Shown: positions 48,021-57,332 of the stretch, piece by piece
How the letters are laid out: the number at the start of each line of letters is the position of its first letter
Numbering within the stretch: position 1 is the first letter of the stretch
Origin: Methylopila sp. 73B
Lineage (GTDB): Bacteria > Pseudomonadota > Alphaproteobacteria > Rhizobiales > Methylopilaceae
Assembly: GCF_000526315.1 (NCBI RefSeq)
Contig: NZ_JAFV01000001.1
Coordinates: 3,102,501 to 3,166,500, forward strand
Direction: 5' to 3'
DNA: 64,000 nt
Made by a program: the position numbers and the translations under genes
Notes under the pieces: generated by a model
Told to the model about the DNA's origin: nothing
What the model saw: the letters and a program-made list of their open reading frames with translations, nothing else
Databases searched by the model: none

Positions 48021-49817
48021 TTAGAAATCGTCGATGTCGTCGTCCGCCGCAGGTAGGGCGTCGACCGCCGCGGCGTCAAGGTCAGCCGTCTCAGGCTCGG
48101 GCTTGCGGGCGCGCACGTCCACGATCACCGCGCCCGGCATCCGGTCCAGGATGGCGCGCACATGCGGGTGGGCCTGCACGCCCTCCAGCCGGGCCGCGGC
48201 CTCCGCCTGCTCGCGCTCGTGAATGGTGGGCGCGCCTTCGCCGGCGGCGACCGCCACCATCCAGCGCTGGCCGGTCCACTCCTGCAGCTTCTTCGAGATC
48301 GCGCCGGCGAGGTCGGAGGTCGCGTCCGGCGTCGGCTGGAACTCCAGCACGCCGTCCTCGAACCGCACCACCCGCACCTGCCGCAGCAGCGCGGCGTGCA
48401 GCTGGATCTCGCGCTCGCGCGCCGCCAGCGCCACCAGGTCCTCGAACCGCGACAGCCGCATGGTCGGCTGAACCTGCGCCTGCTGCGCGCGCGGCGGGGC
48501 CTGCGCGGCCTCGGGCGCCATCTCGCGCGCCGCCGCCGCGCCGGAGCTCATGCGCGCGGGCGCCATGGCCTCGGGACCGCGGGAGCCGCCGGACGGCCCC
48601 ATCGGGGGGCCGCCCCGCTGCGGCGCCAAGGGCTGGGTCGAGGGCTGGGGCAGCGCCGTCCCCGCGCCGTCCAGCATGCGGATCGCCTCCTCCGGCGTCG
48701 GCAGGTCGGCCACATGGGCGAGGCGCACCAGCACCATGTCGGCGGCCTGCGCCGGCTTAGGCGCGACCTGCACTTCGGAAATGCCCTTGAGCAGCATCTG
48801 CCAGGCGCGCGACAGCACGCGCATCGACAGCCGCTCGGCGAAGTCGCGGCCGCGCAGGCGCTCCGCCTCGCTGAGCGAGGGGTCGTCGGCGGCCTTGGGC
48901 GCGAGCTTGATGCGGGTGACGAGATGGACCGTCTCGGCGAGGTCGGTCAGCACCGCGACCGGGTCGGCGCCGACGTCGTACTGCCCGCGAAACCCGTCGA
49001 GCGCAGAGGCGGTGTCGCCGCGCATGACGGCGTCGAACAGGTCGAGCACGCCGGCGCGGTCGGCGAGGCCCAGCATGCCGCGCACGGCTTCGGCCCGCAC
49101 GTCGCCCTGGCCGTGGGCGATCGCCTGGTCGAGCAGCGAGAGCGCGTCGCGCACCGAGCCCTCGGCCGCCCGCGACACGACCGCGAGCGCCTCGTCCTCG
49201 ACGGCGACGTTCTCCTTGTCGCAGATGCGCTTGAGGTGCGCCGACAGCTCGTCCGCCGCGACCCGCCGCAGCGAGAACGACTGGCAACGCGACAGCACCG
49301 TCACCGGCACCTTGCGGATCTCCGTCGTCGCGAACACGAACTTCACGTGCGGCGGCGGCTCCTCGAGGGTCTTCAGAAAAGCGTTGAAGGCGCTCGTCGA
49401 GAGCATGTGCACTTCGTCGATGATGAAGACCTTGTAGCGCGCCATGACGGGCGCGTAGTGCACGGTCTCCAGGATCTGCCGCACGTCGGCGACGCCGGTG
49501 TGGCTCGCGGCGTCCATCTCGACCACGTCGACGTGGCGCGACTCCATGATGGCTTCGCAGTGCACGCCGGGGACGGACAGGTCGACCGTCGGCCCGCCGC
49601 CGCCCTCCGCGGTCTCGTAGTTCAGCGCGCGCGCGAGGATGCGAGCGGTCGTCGTCTTGCCGACGCCGCGCACGCCCGTGAGGATCCAGGCCTGCGCGAT
49701 GCGGCCGGAGGCGAAGGCGTTGGTGAGGGTTCGGACCATCGGCTCCTGGCCGATCAGGTCCTCGAAGCGCTGGGGACGGTATTTGCGGGCGAGGACGCGG
49801 TAGGGGGTCGCGCTCAT
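48021..49817 (-). CDS. dnaX: DNA polymerase III subunit gamma/tau
   Basis: This 598-residue clamp-loader ATPase has Walker A GVRGVGKTT near 47-55, FIIDEVHMLS, and a long Pro/Ala-rich tau linker before a C-terminal polymerase-binding domain. The zinc-finger Cys cluster of E. coli DnaX is mostly missing (one Cys in GVHCEAIMESRHVDVVEMD), which is usual in Hyphomicrobiales. First gene of dnaX-ybaB-recR; the 4.5S RNA gene lies just upstream on the same strand. Confidence 0.96.
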   Translation of the reverse strand: MSATPYRVLARKYRPQRFEDLIGQEPMVRTLTNAFASGRIAQAWILTGVRGVGKTTTARILARALNYETAEGGGGPTVDLSVPGVHCEAIMESRHVDVVEMDAASHTGVADVRQILETVHYAPVMARYKVFIIDEVHMLSTSAFNAFLKTLEEPPPHVKFVFATTEIRKVPVTVLSRCQSFSLRRVAADELSAHLKRICDKENVAVEDEALAVVSRAAEGSVRDALSLLDQAIAHGQGDVRAEAVRGMLGLADRAGVLDLFDAVMRGDTASALDGFRGQYDVGADPVAVLTDLAETVHLVTRIKLAPKAADDPSLSEAERLRGRDFAERLSMRVLSRAWQMLLKGISEVQVAPKPAQAADMVLVRLAHVADLPTPEEAIRMLDGAGTALPQPSTQPLAPQRGGPPMGPSGGSRGPEAMAPARMSSGAAAAREMAPEAAQAPPRAQQAQVQPTMRLSRFEDLVALAAREREIQLHAALLRQVRVVRFEDGVLEFQPTPDATSDLAGAISKKLQEWTGQRWMVAVAAGEGAPTIHEREQAEAAARLEGVQAHPHVRAILDRMPGAVIVDVRARKPEPETADLDAAAVDALPAADDDIDDF

Positions 49818-49901
49818 GCGCCGCCCTCGGCGCGGCGGGCGGCGGAACAGTCGCGGCCTGCCGTCATCGAAGCGCCTCGTCTCTTCTCGAAGGATGAGGG
49901 T

Positions 49902-49996
49902 GGGAGGTCGGACGACGACCCGTATCGGTCTCGTTGGGGCTGCTTCCTTTCGGACCTGACCCGGTTGGCGAGGAACACGTCCATCACCAACCTCCC
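49902..49996 (-). ncRNA. ffs: 4.5S RNA, signal recognition particle
   Basis: The minus strand carries the invariant domain IV core GGTCAGGTCCGAAAGGAAGC and long complementary ends (GGGAGGT at the 5' end, ACCTCCC at the 3' end), giving a hairpin of about 95 bases. It binds Ffh. The ends are estimated from pairing. The position upstream of dnaX is common. Confidence 0.93.
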
Positions 49997-50002
49997 ATGC
50001 GC

Positions 50003-50031
50003 TATATGCCCGCCGGGGCCGCGCCTTGCAA
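50003..50031 (-). promoter_or_regulatory. Promoter of the 4.5S RNA gene
   Basis: On the minus strand TTGCAA (50031-50026) and CATATA (50008-50003) are 17 bases apart, and the RNA 5' end falls 7 bases after the -10. It overlaps the leader of the divergent nudC gene. Confidence 0.65.
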
Positions 50032-50068
50032 GGGCGCCGCGCGCCCGAACCGAAGCCGAGAGCCCGCC

Positions 50069-51019
50069 ATGAACGACCTCCCCTCTCATCGACAGGCCCC
50101 GGACGCCCCCGCCGACCTCGGCTACGCCGGCCTGGCGCTCGACCGCTGCGGCGAGGCCCGCGAGGACATGGGCTTTCTGGCGGCGGCGGAAGCGGACCCC
50201 GCCGCGCGCATGGCGCTGTTCATCGGCTCCCGCGCGGTGCTGCGGGCGGCGGGCGGCGGGACGCTCGACCCGCTGTTCGACCGCGCCCTGGCCGAGGCGC
50301 TCGGCCCCGTGGAACGCACGGTGTTCCTTGGCCGCGACGCTTCGGGGCCGGTGTTCGCCGCCCATCTCGACGACGGCGTGGAGACCGCCGTCGGGCGCGC
50401 CGACGACCTCGCGCTCGAAGACCTGCGCGCCGTCGCGACCGACGGACGTCTGGCGGGAGCCGCGCTGGCGCTCGCCGGCTACGCCAAGAGCATGCTGCTC
50501 TGGCACGAGCGGCACGGCTTCTGCGCCAGCTGCGGCGCGAAGACCGCGATGCGCGGCGGCGGCTGGAAGCGCGAATGCCCGGCCTGCGGCGCGCTGCACT
50601 TCCCCCGCACCGATCCGGTCGTCATCATGCTAGTGACGCGCGGCGACCGCTGCCTGCTCGGCCGACAGCCCCGCTTCGCGCCTGGCATGTGGTCCTGCCT
50701 CGCGGGCTTCGTGGAGCCGGGCGAGACCATCGAGGCGGCGGTGCGCCGCGAGACGCGGGAGGAGGCTGGCGTCACGGTCGGCCGCGTCGCCTACGCGCTG
50801 TCGCAGCCCTGGCCGTTCCCGTCCCAGCTGATGCTGGGGCTCGTGGCCGAGGCGCTCACCGAGGAGATCACGCCGGACCTCGAGGAGTTGGAGGACGCGC
50901 GCTGGTTCTCACGCGAGGATGTCCGGCAGATGCTGGCCGGCGGGCATCCCGCCGGCTGGTTCGCGCCGCCGCCAGCGGCGATCGCCCATCATTTGCTGCG
51001 GCTTTTCGCGCAGAATTGA
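50069..51019 (+). CDS. nudC: NAD(+) diphosphatase NudC
   Basis: This 316-residue Nudix enzyme hydrolyses NAD(H) and can remove NAD caps from RNA. It has the zinc site Cys152, 155, 170 and 173, the Nudix box GFVEPGETIEAAVRRETREEAG (about 213-234) and the NudC-specific SQPWPFPSQLM. The frame is open upstream through the 4.5S RNA locus, but the ATG at 50069 gives the normal length. Confidence 0.95.
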   Translation: MNDLPSHRQAPDAPADLGYAGLALDRCGEAREDMGFLAAAEADPAARMALFIGSRAVLRAAGGGTLDPLFDRALAEALGPVERTVFLGRDASGPVFAAHLDDGVETAVGRADDLALEDLRAVATDGRLAGAALALAGYAKSMLLWHERHGFCASCGAKTAMRGGGWKRECPACGALHFPRTDPVVIMLVTRGDRCLLGRQPRFAPGMWSCLAGFVEPGETIEAAVRRETREEAGVTVGRVAYALSQPWPFPSQLMLGLVAEALTEEITPDLEELEDARWFSREDVRQMLAGGHPAGWFAPPPAAIAHHLLRLFAQN

Positions 51020-51113
51020 CGCCCGAACGAAGAATTCGAACCTCGTCCGAAGGCGTGCGGCTTGGAATTGGGGCCGGGTCCCATTTTCTTAACCTCGATG
51101 CGCCATCAGTGGG

Positions 51114-52586
51114 ATGTACGGAGCCGCGACCCGGTTTCCGACGCCGCACGAGGACGCCGTGGCAGCGATCCAGGACTGGAGACTGACGACGCCGCGACCG
51201 ACGGATGGGGACCGCCCCGCCGCCGCGCCCGCAGCGCTGTTCGCGTCGCTGAAACGCGGCGTCGGCCTGATCGCGATCTGCGCCGTGGTCGGCGTCGCGC
51301 TTGCGCTCGCCTTCGTGCTGCTGTCCTCCCCTCGCTACACCGCCGTCGGCCGCATTCTCGTCGATCCCACCGGCCGCCAGATCCTCGGCGCGGACAACGC
51401 GCAATCGGGCGCCGCCGACACGAGCGCGATCGAAGCCGAAAGCCAGACCTACGTGCTGACCTCGCGCGACGTGCTCGACAAGGTCATCGCCCGCGAGAAG
51501 CTCGACGAGAACCCTCTGTTCGGCAAACGCCCGGCGGGCCTCGGCCAGACGCTGCTCGGCCTCGCCGGCGTCAAGCGCGCGTCGGATCCGCGTGAACTCG
51601 CCCTGCGCGAACTGGAGCGCTCGGTCACCGGCGCGCGCGCGCCAGGCTCCTTCATCATCACGGTGACCGCCACCACCAAGGATCCCGCGCTGTCGGAGCG
51701 CATCGCGCAGTCGGTGATGGACGTCTACGTCGAGGAGGACGTCAACGCCCGCGTCGCGGTCGCCCGCCGCGCGGGCGGCGAACTCGAAGGCCGCCTCGGC
51801 GAGCTGCGGGCCCGCGTCCGCGACGCCGAGCAGCGTTACGAGACGCTCCGTCGCGAGAAGGGCCTCGTCACCAACGACGGCAAGCCGCTCGTGGAGCAGC
51901 GCCTGACGGAGCTCTCCACGCAGCTCTCCACGACCGACTCGCGGGTCAACGAACTCACGGCCGCGCTCGAGCAGATGCGCCGCGTCCAGCGCGGCCAGGC
52001 CGACATCGACTCGATCCCGGAATCCATGCGCTCCGGCACGATCGAAACCCTGCGCACGCGTTACGCCGCGCAGCGCCAGGCCGACGCAGATCTCGGCCAG
52101 CAGCTCGGCGCGCGTCATCCCGACCGCCGCGCCGCCACCGCCCGCGTCGCCGAGGCCCGCCGCCTGTTCGAGGAGGAAATCGCGACGATCATCCGCGCAA
52201 CCACGGGCGAGCTGGACCGCGCCAAGGGCTTCCGGACCAGCCTAACGCAGCGGATGACCGCGCTGAAGGCCGAGGTCTCCGAGACCAACGACGCCTCGCT
52301 CGAGCTGCGCGACCTGATGCGCGACGTCGAGGCGAACCGCGGCATCTACGAGGCCGCCCTCGCCCGCTCGCGCGAACTCGACGAGCAGCGCCGCCTGAAC
52401 GCCTCGAACACCCGCGTCATCAGCCGCGCCGCGCGGCCCATGGAGCCGAGCGGTCCGCCGGCCCCGCTGATGATCATCGCCGGCCTGCTGCTCGGCCTCG
52501 GCGTCGGCTGCACGCTCGCCTGGCTGCGGGATCAGCTCCGCGCTCGCTCCGCCGCGGCGCCGGAGCTTCCGGCGCGCGTGCGGTGA
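51114..52586 (+). CDS. Wzz/GumC-type polysaccharide chain-length protein
   Basis: This 490-residue inner-membrane protein has a transmembrane segment at about 50-72, a Wzz domain (YTAVGRILVDPTGRQ), long periplasmic coiled coils (about 215-430) and a second membrane segment near 455-475. It lacks the cytoplasmic tyrosine kinase domain of some relatives. It would control exopolysaccharide chain length and export together with the polymerase-like protein encoded next, whose start overlaps its stop (GTGA). Confidence 0.88.
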   Translation: MYGAATRFPTPHEDAVAAIQDWRLTTPRPTDGDRPAAAPAALFASLKRGVGLIAICAVVGVALALAFVLLSSPRYTAVGRILVDPTGRQILGADNAQSGAADTSAIEAESQTYVLTSRDVLDKVIAREKLDENPLFGKRPAGLGQTLLGLAGVKRASDPRELALRELERSVTGARAPGSFIITVTATTKDPALSERIAQSVMDVYVEEDVNARVAVARRAGGELEGRLGELRARVRDAEQRYETLRREKGLVTNDGKPLVEQRLTELSTQLSTTDSRVNELTAALEQMRRVQRGQADIDSIPESMRSGTIETLRTRYAAQRQADADLGQQLGARHPDRRAATARVAEARRLFEEEIATIIRATTGELDRAKGFRTSLTQRMTALKAEVSETNDASLELRDLMRDVEANRGIYEAALARSRELDEQRRLNASNTRVISRAARPMEPSGPPAPLMIIAGLLLGLGVGCTLAWLRDQLRARSAAAPELPARVR

Positions 52587-53827
52587 GCCTCGCGGCCGCC
52601 GCGACGCCGGCCGCCGTTCCCGCCGAGGAGGCGGGCGCCCGCATCGCCCGCGCGGTCGTGCTCGGCACGCTGCTGTTCAACTTCGGGCTCGCCTTCGTCA
52701 ACGCGAACCTCGCGCGCACCGGCGCCGGCGCGGTGATCGGCGCCGAGCTCGTGCTGATCGGCGTCGCCCTCGCGCTGATCCGGGACCGGACGCAGGCGTT
52801 CTACGCCATCATGGCCGCGCTACTCGGCTACCTGATCTTCCTGATGACCCTGCGGGCGAACTACGACCCCAAGGTCGTGCGCGACCTGATGATCCCGCTG
52901 GTCTTCTACTTCCTGGGCTCGACGCGCGGCTCGCTCGAGTCCGGCGACAAGGTCGCCACGGCGGCGATCGTCGCTGTGGCGGCCGGCGCGGTGTTCGAGT
53001 GGGCGTTCCTCGACGTCTACATCCGCTACTTCGACGTGCTCGGCTATTTCGTGGCCAAGGGCACCGTCGATCCCGCCGCCGCCCAGGGCGTGGAGCATGG
53101 CCTGTTCATCTCGGGCATGCGGTTCGAGGGCCGCACCCTGCTGCCGTTCCTCGGCGAGCACCGCGTCTCGTCAGTGTTCCTGGAGCCGGTCTCCGTCGGC
53201 AACTTCGGCGCGATCGTCTTCGGCTGGGTGCTGCTACGGGACGCCCGGCGGCCGTGGGCGCTGATCTGGAAGACCACGCTGATCTTCGTGTCGCTGGTGC
53301 TCGGCGACGCCCGCTTCGGCGTTTACCTCTGCGGCCTGGTGCTCGCGATCTACCTCATCGCGCCGGTGGTGCGGCCCGGAGCGCTGTTCGTCGCGCCCTT
53401 CCTCGCGATCATCGCGATCTTCAGCTACGCGGCGATCAAGGTCGGCGTGCCGTGGGACAACACCACCAGCGGCCGCTTTCTGTTGAGCGGGCAGTTGATG
53501 TCCCGGCTCGACCTCGCGGGCGCCTTCGGCATGGGCCCGGCGACCGAGAACTTCGACGACAGCGGCTACGCCTACATCCTGTCGCGGGTCGGCGTGATCG
53601 GCGCGGCGGCGCTTTGGGCCGCGCTCGTCTTCGGCGCGCCCGCGGAGCGCATGGACGCCTGGCGCTACAAGGCCTTCGTCTGCCTGTACCTGACGCTGCT
53701 GATGGCGATCAGCACCTCCGCCGTGACCATCAAGACCGGCGGCCTGCTGTGGTTCCTGCTCGGCTGTTCGGCCTACGGCGCGACGCCCGCGCCGCGCACC
53801 ATGTCGGGCGGGCTCGGCGCGCGGTAG
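52583..53827 (+). CDS. Exopolysaccharide polymerase-like membrane protein
   Basis: This 414-residue protein has about 10-11 membrane segments and a large periplasmic loop around 150-210 (FLGEHRVSSVFLEPVSVGNFGA), the layout of O-antigen/GumE-type polymerases. No catalytic motif is diagnostic, so the call rests on topology and on translational coupling to the Wzz-like gene. Its last 55 bases overlap the convergent acyltransferase gene. Confidence 0.7.
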   Translation: MSLAAAATPAAVPAEEAGARIARAVVLGTLLFNFGLAFVNANLARTGAGAVIGAELVLIGVALALIRDRTQAFYAIMAALLGYLIFLMTLRANYDPKVVRDLMIPLVFYFLGSTRGSLESGDKVATAAIVAVAAGAVFEWAFLDVYIRYFDVLGYFVAKGTVDPAAAQGVEHGLFISGMRFEGRTLLPFLGEHRVSSVFLEPVSVGNFGAIVFGWVLLRDARRPWALIWKTTLIFVSLVLGDARFGVYLCGLVLAIYLIAPVVRPGALFVAPFLAIIAIFSYAAIKVGVPWDNTTSGRFLLSGQLMSRLDLAGAFGMGPATENFDDSGYAYILSRVGVIGAAALWAALVFGAPAERMDAWRYKAFVCLYLTLLMAISTSAVTIKTGGLLWFLLGCSAYGATPAPRTMSGGLGAR

Positions 53828-54939
53828 CCCCGCGGCGCGAGACGCCTGGCGAGGCGCTCGCCGCCCTTCAGCTGCATCGCGGCGAGCATCAGCCGCCCCT
53901 TGAACGAGAGGCCGCGGGTGAGCCGCCAAATCGGCGCCGACTGCGCGCCGAAATCCGCCTTGTAGGGGTGGTCGCCGATGGTGAAGTCGAACACCCGCTC
54001 GCCGCGCGCGACGCAGTCCGCGATCGCGTCCTCGATCATCAGCAGCCCCACGGAGTAGTTCCGCCAGTTGCCCACGTCGAAGCCCGTCAGCAGCAGGTGG
54101 CAGGCGTCGCCGTGCACCATCGCGAAGCCGCAGGCGATGGTCGCGCCGTCGAGCCGCATCTGGTAGGCGCGGACGGTGCCGCTGTCCTTGAGCGAGCCGT
54201 AGAAGGCTCGGAACGCCTCGCTCTTGAGCGGATCGGCCACGCCGGTCTCCGCGAACCGCGGTTCGCGCAGGAGGCGGATCTGCTCGATCGTGGCGGCGAC
54301 GAAGCCGGGCTCGCTCTCGGCGAGGGTCTCCAGCCGGCCGATCCGGCCGAGCTTGCGGCGCTTCTTGTCGAGCGACCGCCGGGTCGTCCCGTTCATGGTC
54401 GCGTTGCGCCACTCCGAGAACGGTCCGAAAAGCGGCACGGGATGGGCGGAATAGGCCATCTTCACCCGCCGCGCGGCCAGAAGCCGGTCGAAGCTCCGCA
54501 GCGCGGCGTCGGGCACCTTCGGGATGAACAGCGCGTCGGCGGCCTTCAGCGCGTCGTCGACGTCGCAGCGCAGCATGGGGTCGAGACCCGCCTCGAACTC
54601 GGGCGCCTGGACGACGCAGCAGTAATCGAGCGAGCCGATGTCGGCATAGGCGACGACCCTAAGCCCGAACCGATAGCGCAGAACCAACGGCGCCAGAGCG
54701 ACAAGAGCGGCGGTCTCGGCGTCGCGCACGGTCAGGATGAAGGGATCGGCCAGCGGCGCGCGCCGGATGGCGGCGTAGGTCGCGTCGAGCCAGGCCGGCG
54801 ACTGGAAGCCCGAGGCAGCGGACCGCTCGAACAGCCGCCGGTATTCCTTGGAATGAAAGTCGAAGTCGCGCTCGACGCGAACCTGCCACCGCCGCCTTGA
54901 AGACATCGCCATGCGGTCGCCGACCTCGTTCGTCTGCAC
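53773..54939 (-). CDS. BioF2-like GNAT acyltransferase, polysaccharide-linked
   Basis: This 388-residue protein has two GNAT-like halves of the BioF2/CelD type; the second includes MRLDGATIACGFAMVHGDACHLLL and NYSVGLLMIEDAI. Relatives acetylate or otherwise acylate exopolysaccharide or cellulose. Its location, tail to tail with the Wzz-like and polymerase-like genes, supports that role. The convergent 55-bp overlap is unusual but both frames look real. ATG 54939; an ATG ten codons in (54909) is an alternative. Confidence 0.8.
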   Translation of the reverse strand: MQTNEVGDRMAMSSRRRWQVRVERDFDFHSKEYRRLFERSAASGFQSPAWLDATYAAIRRAPLADPFILTVRDAETAALVALAPLVLRYRFGLRVVAYADIGSLDYCCVVQAPEFEAGLDPMLRCDVDDALKAADALFIPKVPDAALRSFDRLLAARRVKMAYSAHPVPLFGPFSEWRNATMNGTTRRSLDKKRRKLGRIGRLETLAESEPGFVAATIEQIRLLREPRFAETGVADPLKSEAFRAFYGSLKDSGTVRAYQMRLDGATIACGFAMVHGDACHLLLTGFDVGNWRNYSVGLLMIEDAIADCVARGERVFDFTIGDHPYKADFGAQSAPIWRLTRGLSFKGRLMLAAMQLKGGERLARRLAPRGYRAPSPPDMVRGAGVAP

Positions 54940-55032
54940 AGCGTTTGCCCGTTAAACGCGTCTTCTGGAACAATGACACGTCGCCGCGCCGCGCGCGAGA
55001 TCAACGAATCATTATCCCTAACGCGACGCGGT

Positions 55033-55734
55033 TCACGCCGTGCGCGCGAAGTTTTCGTCGAACGCATAGCCGGCTCCCCGCACCGTGCGGATCGGGTCCT
55101 GCTGGCGGCCGCGGTTGATGGCCTTGCGCAGCCGGCCGACATGGACGTCGACGGTGCGCTCGTCGATGTAGACGTCACGGCCCCAGACGCCGTCGAGCAG
55201 CTGCTCGCGCGTGAAGACGCGGCCCGCCGACTGCATCAGGAACTCGAGCAACCGGAACTCCGTCGGCCCGAGGTGGATCTCGCGGGTCTGGCGGCGGACG
55301 CGGTGCGAGCCGCGGTCGAGCTCGATGTCGCCCGCCTTCAGCACGTCGGCGACGTGCTCGGGCTTTGCACGCCGCAGCAGCGCCCGCACCCGCGCGACGA
55401 GCTCCGGCACCGAGAACGGCTTGGTGACGTAGTCGTCCGCCCCAGTCGCGAGGCCGCGGATGCGCTCCGCCTCCTCGCCGCGGGCGGTGAGCATGATGAT
55501 CGGCAGCCGCTCGGTCTCCGGCCGCGAACGCAGCCGCCGGCAGAGCTCGATGCCCGACAGGCCCGGCAGCATCCAGTCGAGCAGCACGAGGTCCGGCGCC
55601 TGCTCGCGCAGCCGCGTCTCGGCCTCGTCGCCGCGGGCGACCGCCTCGACCGCATAGCCCTCGGCTTCGAGGTTGTAGGTGAGGAGCAGCGTCAGCGGCT
55701 CCTCGTCCTCGACGATCATCACGCGGGGGGTCAT
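55033..55734 (-). CDS. phoB: Phosphate regulon response regulator PhoB
   Basis: This 233-residue OmpR-family regulator has the receiver domain with phospho-acceptor Asp53 (LLDWMLPG) and a winged-helix DNA-binding domain (LGPTEFRLLEFL; RTVDVHVGRLRKAI; GAGYAF). It binds Pho boxes when phosphate is scarce. ATG 55734 is preferred to one three codons earlier. It is the last gene of the pst-pho cluster. Confidence 0.95.
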   Translation of the reverse strand: MTPRVMIVEDEEPLTLLLTYNLEAEGYAVEAVARGDEAETRLREQAPDLVLLDWMLPGLSGIELCRRLRSRPETERLPIIMLTARGEEAERIRGLATGADDYVTKPFSVPELVARVRALLRRAKPEHVADVLKAGDIELDRGSHRVRRQTREIHLGPTEFRLLEFLMQSAGRVFTREQLLDGVWGRDVYIDERTVDVHVGRLRKAINRGRQQDPIRTVRGAGYAFDENFARTA

Positions 55735-55750
55735 CCGATGCACGCCTTCC

Positions 55751-56464
55751 TCAGTCGAAGCTGATCGCGGCGCTGGCCAGGTCGCCCTTCGGTCGTTCGT
55801 CGGTCACGGCTTCGCCGTGCACGAGATAGTAGACCGTTTCGGCCACGTTGGTGGCGTGGTCGCCGATGCGCTCGATGTTCTTGGCGCAGAACAGCAGATG
55901 GGCGCAGAAGCCGATGTTGCGCGGATCTTCCATCATGTAGGTCAGCAGCTCGCGGAACAGCGAGTTGTAGAGGGCGTCGATGTCGCCGTCGCGCTTCCAC
56001 ACCTCCATCGCCCGACGCTCGTCGCGCTGGGTGTAGGCGTCGAGCACCTCCTTTAACTGCGCGAGCGTGAGGTCGGCGATGTGGGCGACGCCGCCGGCTA
56101 GCTTCGGCGGCTGGAACTGGCCTTCGAGCGCGACGACGCGCTTCGCGATGTTCTTGGCGAGGTCGCCGATACGCTCGAGATCGTTCGCGATGCGCAAAGC
56201 CGCCACGACCTCTCGGAGGTCGATCGCGACCGGCGCGCGCTTGGCGATCGTGAGAATGCCGTTCTCTTCGATTTCATGCTGCAGCCGGTCGATCGAGCGG
56301 TCCCACTCGATCACCCGCCTGGCGAGCGGGATGTCGCGGCGCAGAAGCGCCTCGATCGACTCCCCGACGAGCTTCTCGCAGAGGCCGCCCATCTCCGCGA
56401 GCTTGTCGCCAAGCGTCTGCAGGTCGGCGTCGAACGAGCTGACGATGTGGTCGGTCATTGCCAT
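55751..56464 (-). CDS. phoU: Phosphate transport accessory protein PhoU
   Basis: This 237-residue all-helical protein has two PhoU repeats with the metal-binding patterns ERIGDLAKNIAKR and ERIGDHATNVAE. It links PstB and PhoR to switch off signalling when phosphate is plentiful. The frame is open through pstB upstream, but the ATG at 56464 gives the family start MAMTDHIVSSFD. Confidence 0.96.
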   Translation of the reverse strand: MAMTDHIVSSFDADLQTLGDKLAEMGGLCEKLVGESIEALLRRDIPLARRVIEWDRSIDRLQHEIEENGILTIAKRAPVAIDLREVVAALRIANDLERIGDLAKNIAKRVVALEGQFQPPKLAGGVAHIADLTLAQLKEVLDAYTQRDERRAMEVWKRDGDIDALYNSLFRELLTYMMEDPRNIGFCAHLLFCAKNIERIGDHATNVAETVYYLVHGEAVTDERPKGDLASAAISFD

Positions 56465-56490
56465 TGTCGATGTCCCCTGTCGCCGTCGGA

Positions 56491-57309
56491 TCAGCCGAAG
56501 CGGCCGGTGATGTAGTCCTGCGTGCGCTTGTCGTTCGGGCTTGTGAAGATGCGCTCGGTCGGGCCCGTCTCGACGATGACGCCGAGATGGAAGAAAGCGG
56601 TGCGCTGCGAGACGCGCGCGGCCTGCTGCATCGAGTGCGTCACGATCACGATCGTGAAGTTCTGGCGCAGTTCGTCGATCAGCTCCTCGATCTTCGCCGT
56701 CGCGATCGGGTCGAGCGCAGAGCAGGGCTCGTCCATCAGGATGACCTCGGGGCTCACGGCGATCGCGCGGGCGATGCAGAGGCGCTGCTGCTGGCCGCCG
56801 GACAGACCGGTGCCGCCGTCCTGCAGACGGTCCTTGACCTCGTTCCAGAGGCTCGCCTTGCGCAGGGCCTGCTCGACGATCTCGTCCAGCTCGGCCTTGG
56901 AGCGGGCGAGGCCGTGGATGCGGGGTCCGTAGGCGATGTTCTCGTAGATCGACTTCGGGAACGGGTTCGGCTTCTGGAACACCATCCCGACGCGGGCGCG
57001 GAGCTGCACCACGTCGAGGCTCGGATCGTAGATGTCCTGGTCGTCGATCTTGATCGAGCCGACGACGCGGCACGAGGCGATCGTGTCGTTCATCCGGTTG
57101 ATGCAGCGCAGGAACGTGGACTTGCCGCAGCCCGACGGGCCGATGAAGGCCATCACGGCGCGCTCGGGGATGTCGAGCGAGACGTCCTTCAGCGCGTGCT
57201 TTTCCGCGTAGTAGACGTTGACGTCCTTGGCGACGATCTTGGGATCGCCGGCGGGGAGCGTGGCGGAGGCCGTCGGTTTCGGCCGGGCGGCGGTCGCGGT
57301 CGCGTCCAT
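56491..57309 (-). CDS. pstB: Phosphate ABC transporter ATP-binding protein PstB
   Basis: This 272-residue ATPase has Walker [10 protein letters not shown], signature [14 protein letters not shown], Walker B VILMDEP and the usual PstB segments ([19 protein letters not shown]). It powers the PstSCAB importer. The ATG at 57309 follows GGAGTAA. It is 23 bp from pstA. Confidence 0.97.
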   Translation of the reverse strand: MDATATAARPKPTASATLPAGDPKIVAKDVNVYYAEKHALKDVSLDIPERAVMAFIGPSGCGKSTFLRCINRMNDTIASCRVVGSIKIDDQDIYDPSLDVVQLRARVGMVFQKPNPFPKSIYENIAYGPRIHGLARSKAELDEIVEQALRKASLWNEVKDRLQDGGTGLSGGQQQRLCIARAIAVSPEVILMDEPCSALDPIATAKIEELIDELRQNFTIVIVTHSMQQAARVSQRTAFFHLGVIVETGPTERIFTSPNDKRTQDYITGRFG

Positions 57310-57332
57310 GGGTCTTACTCCGTTGGGTCCGG

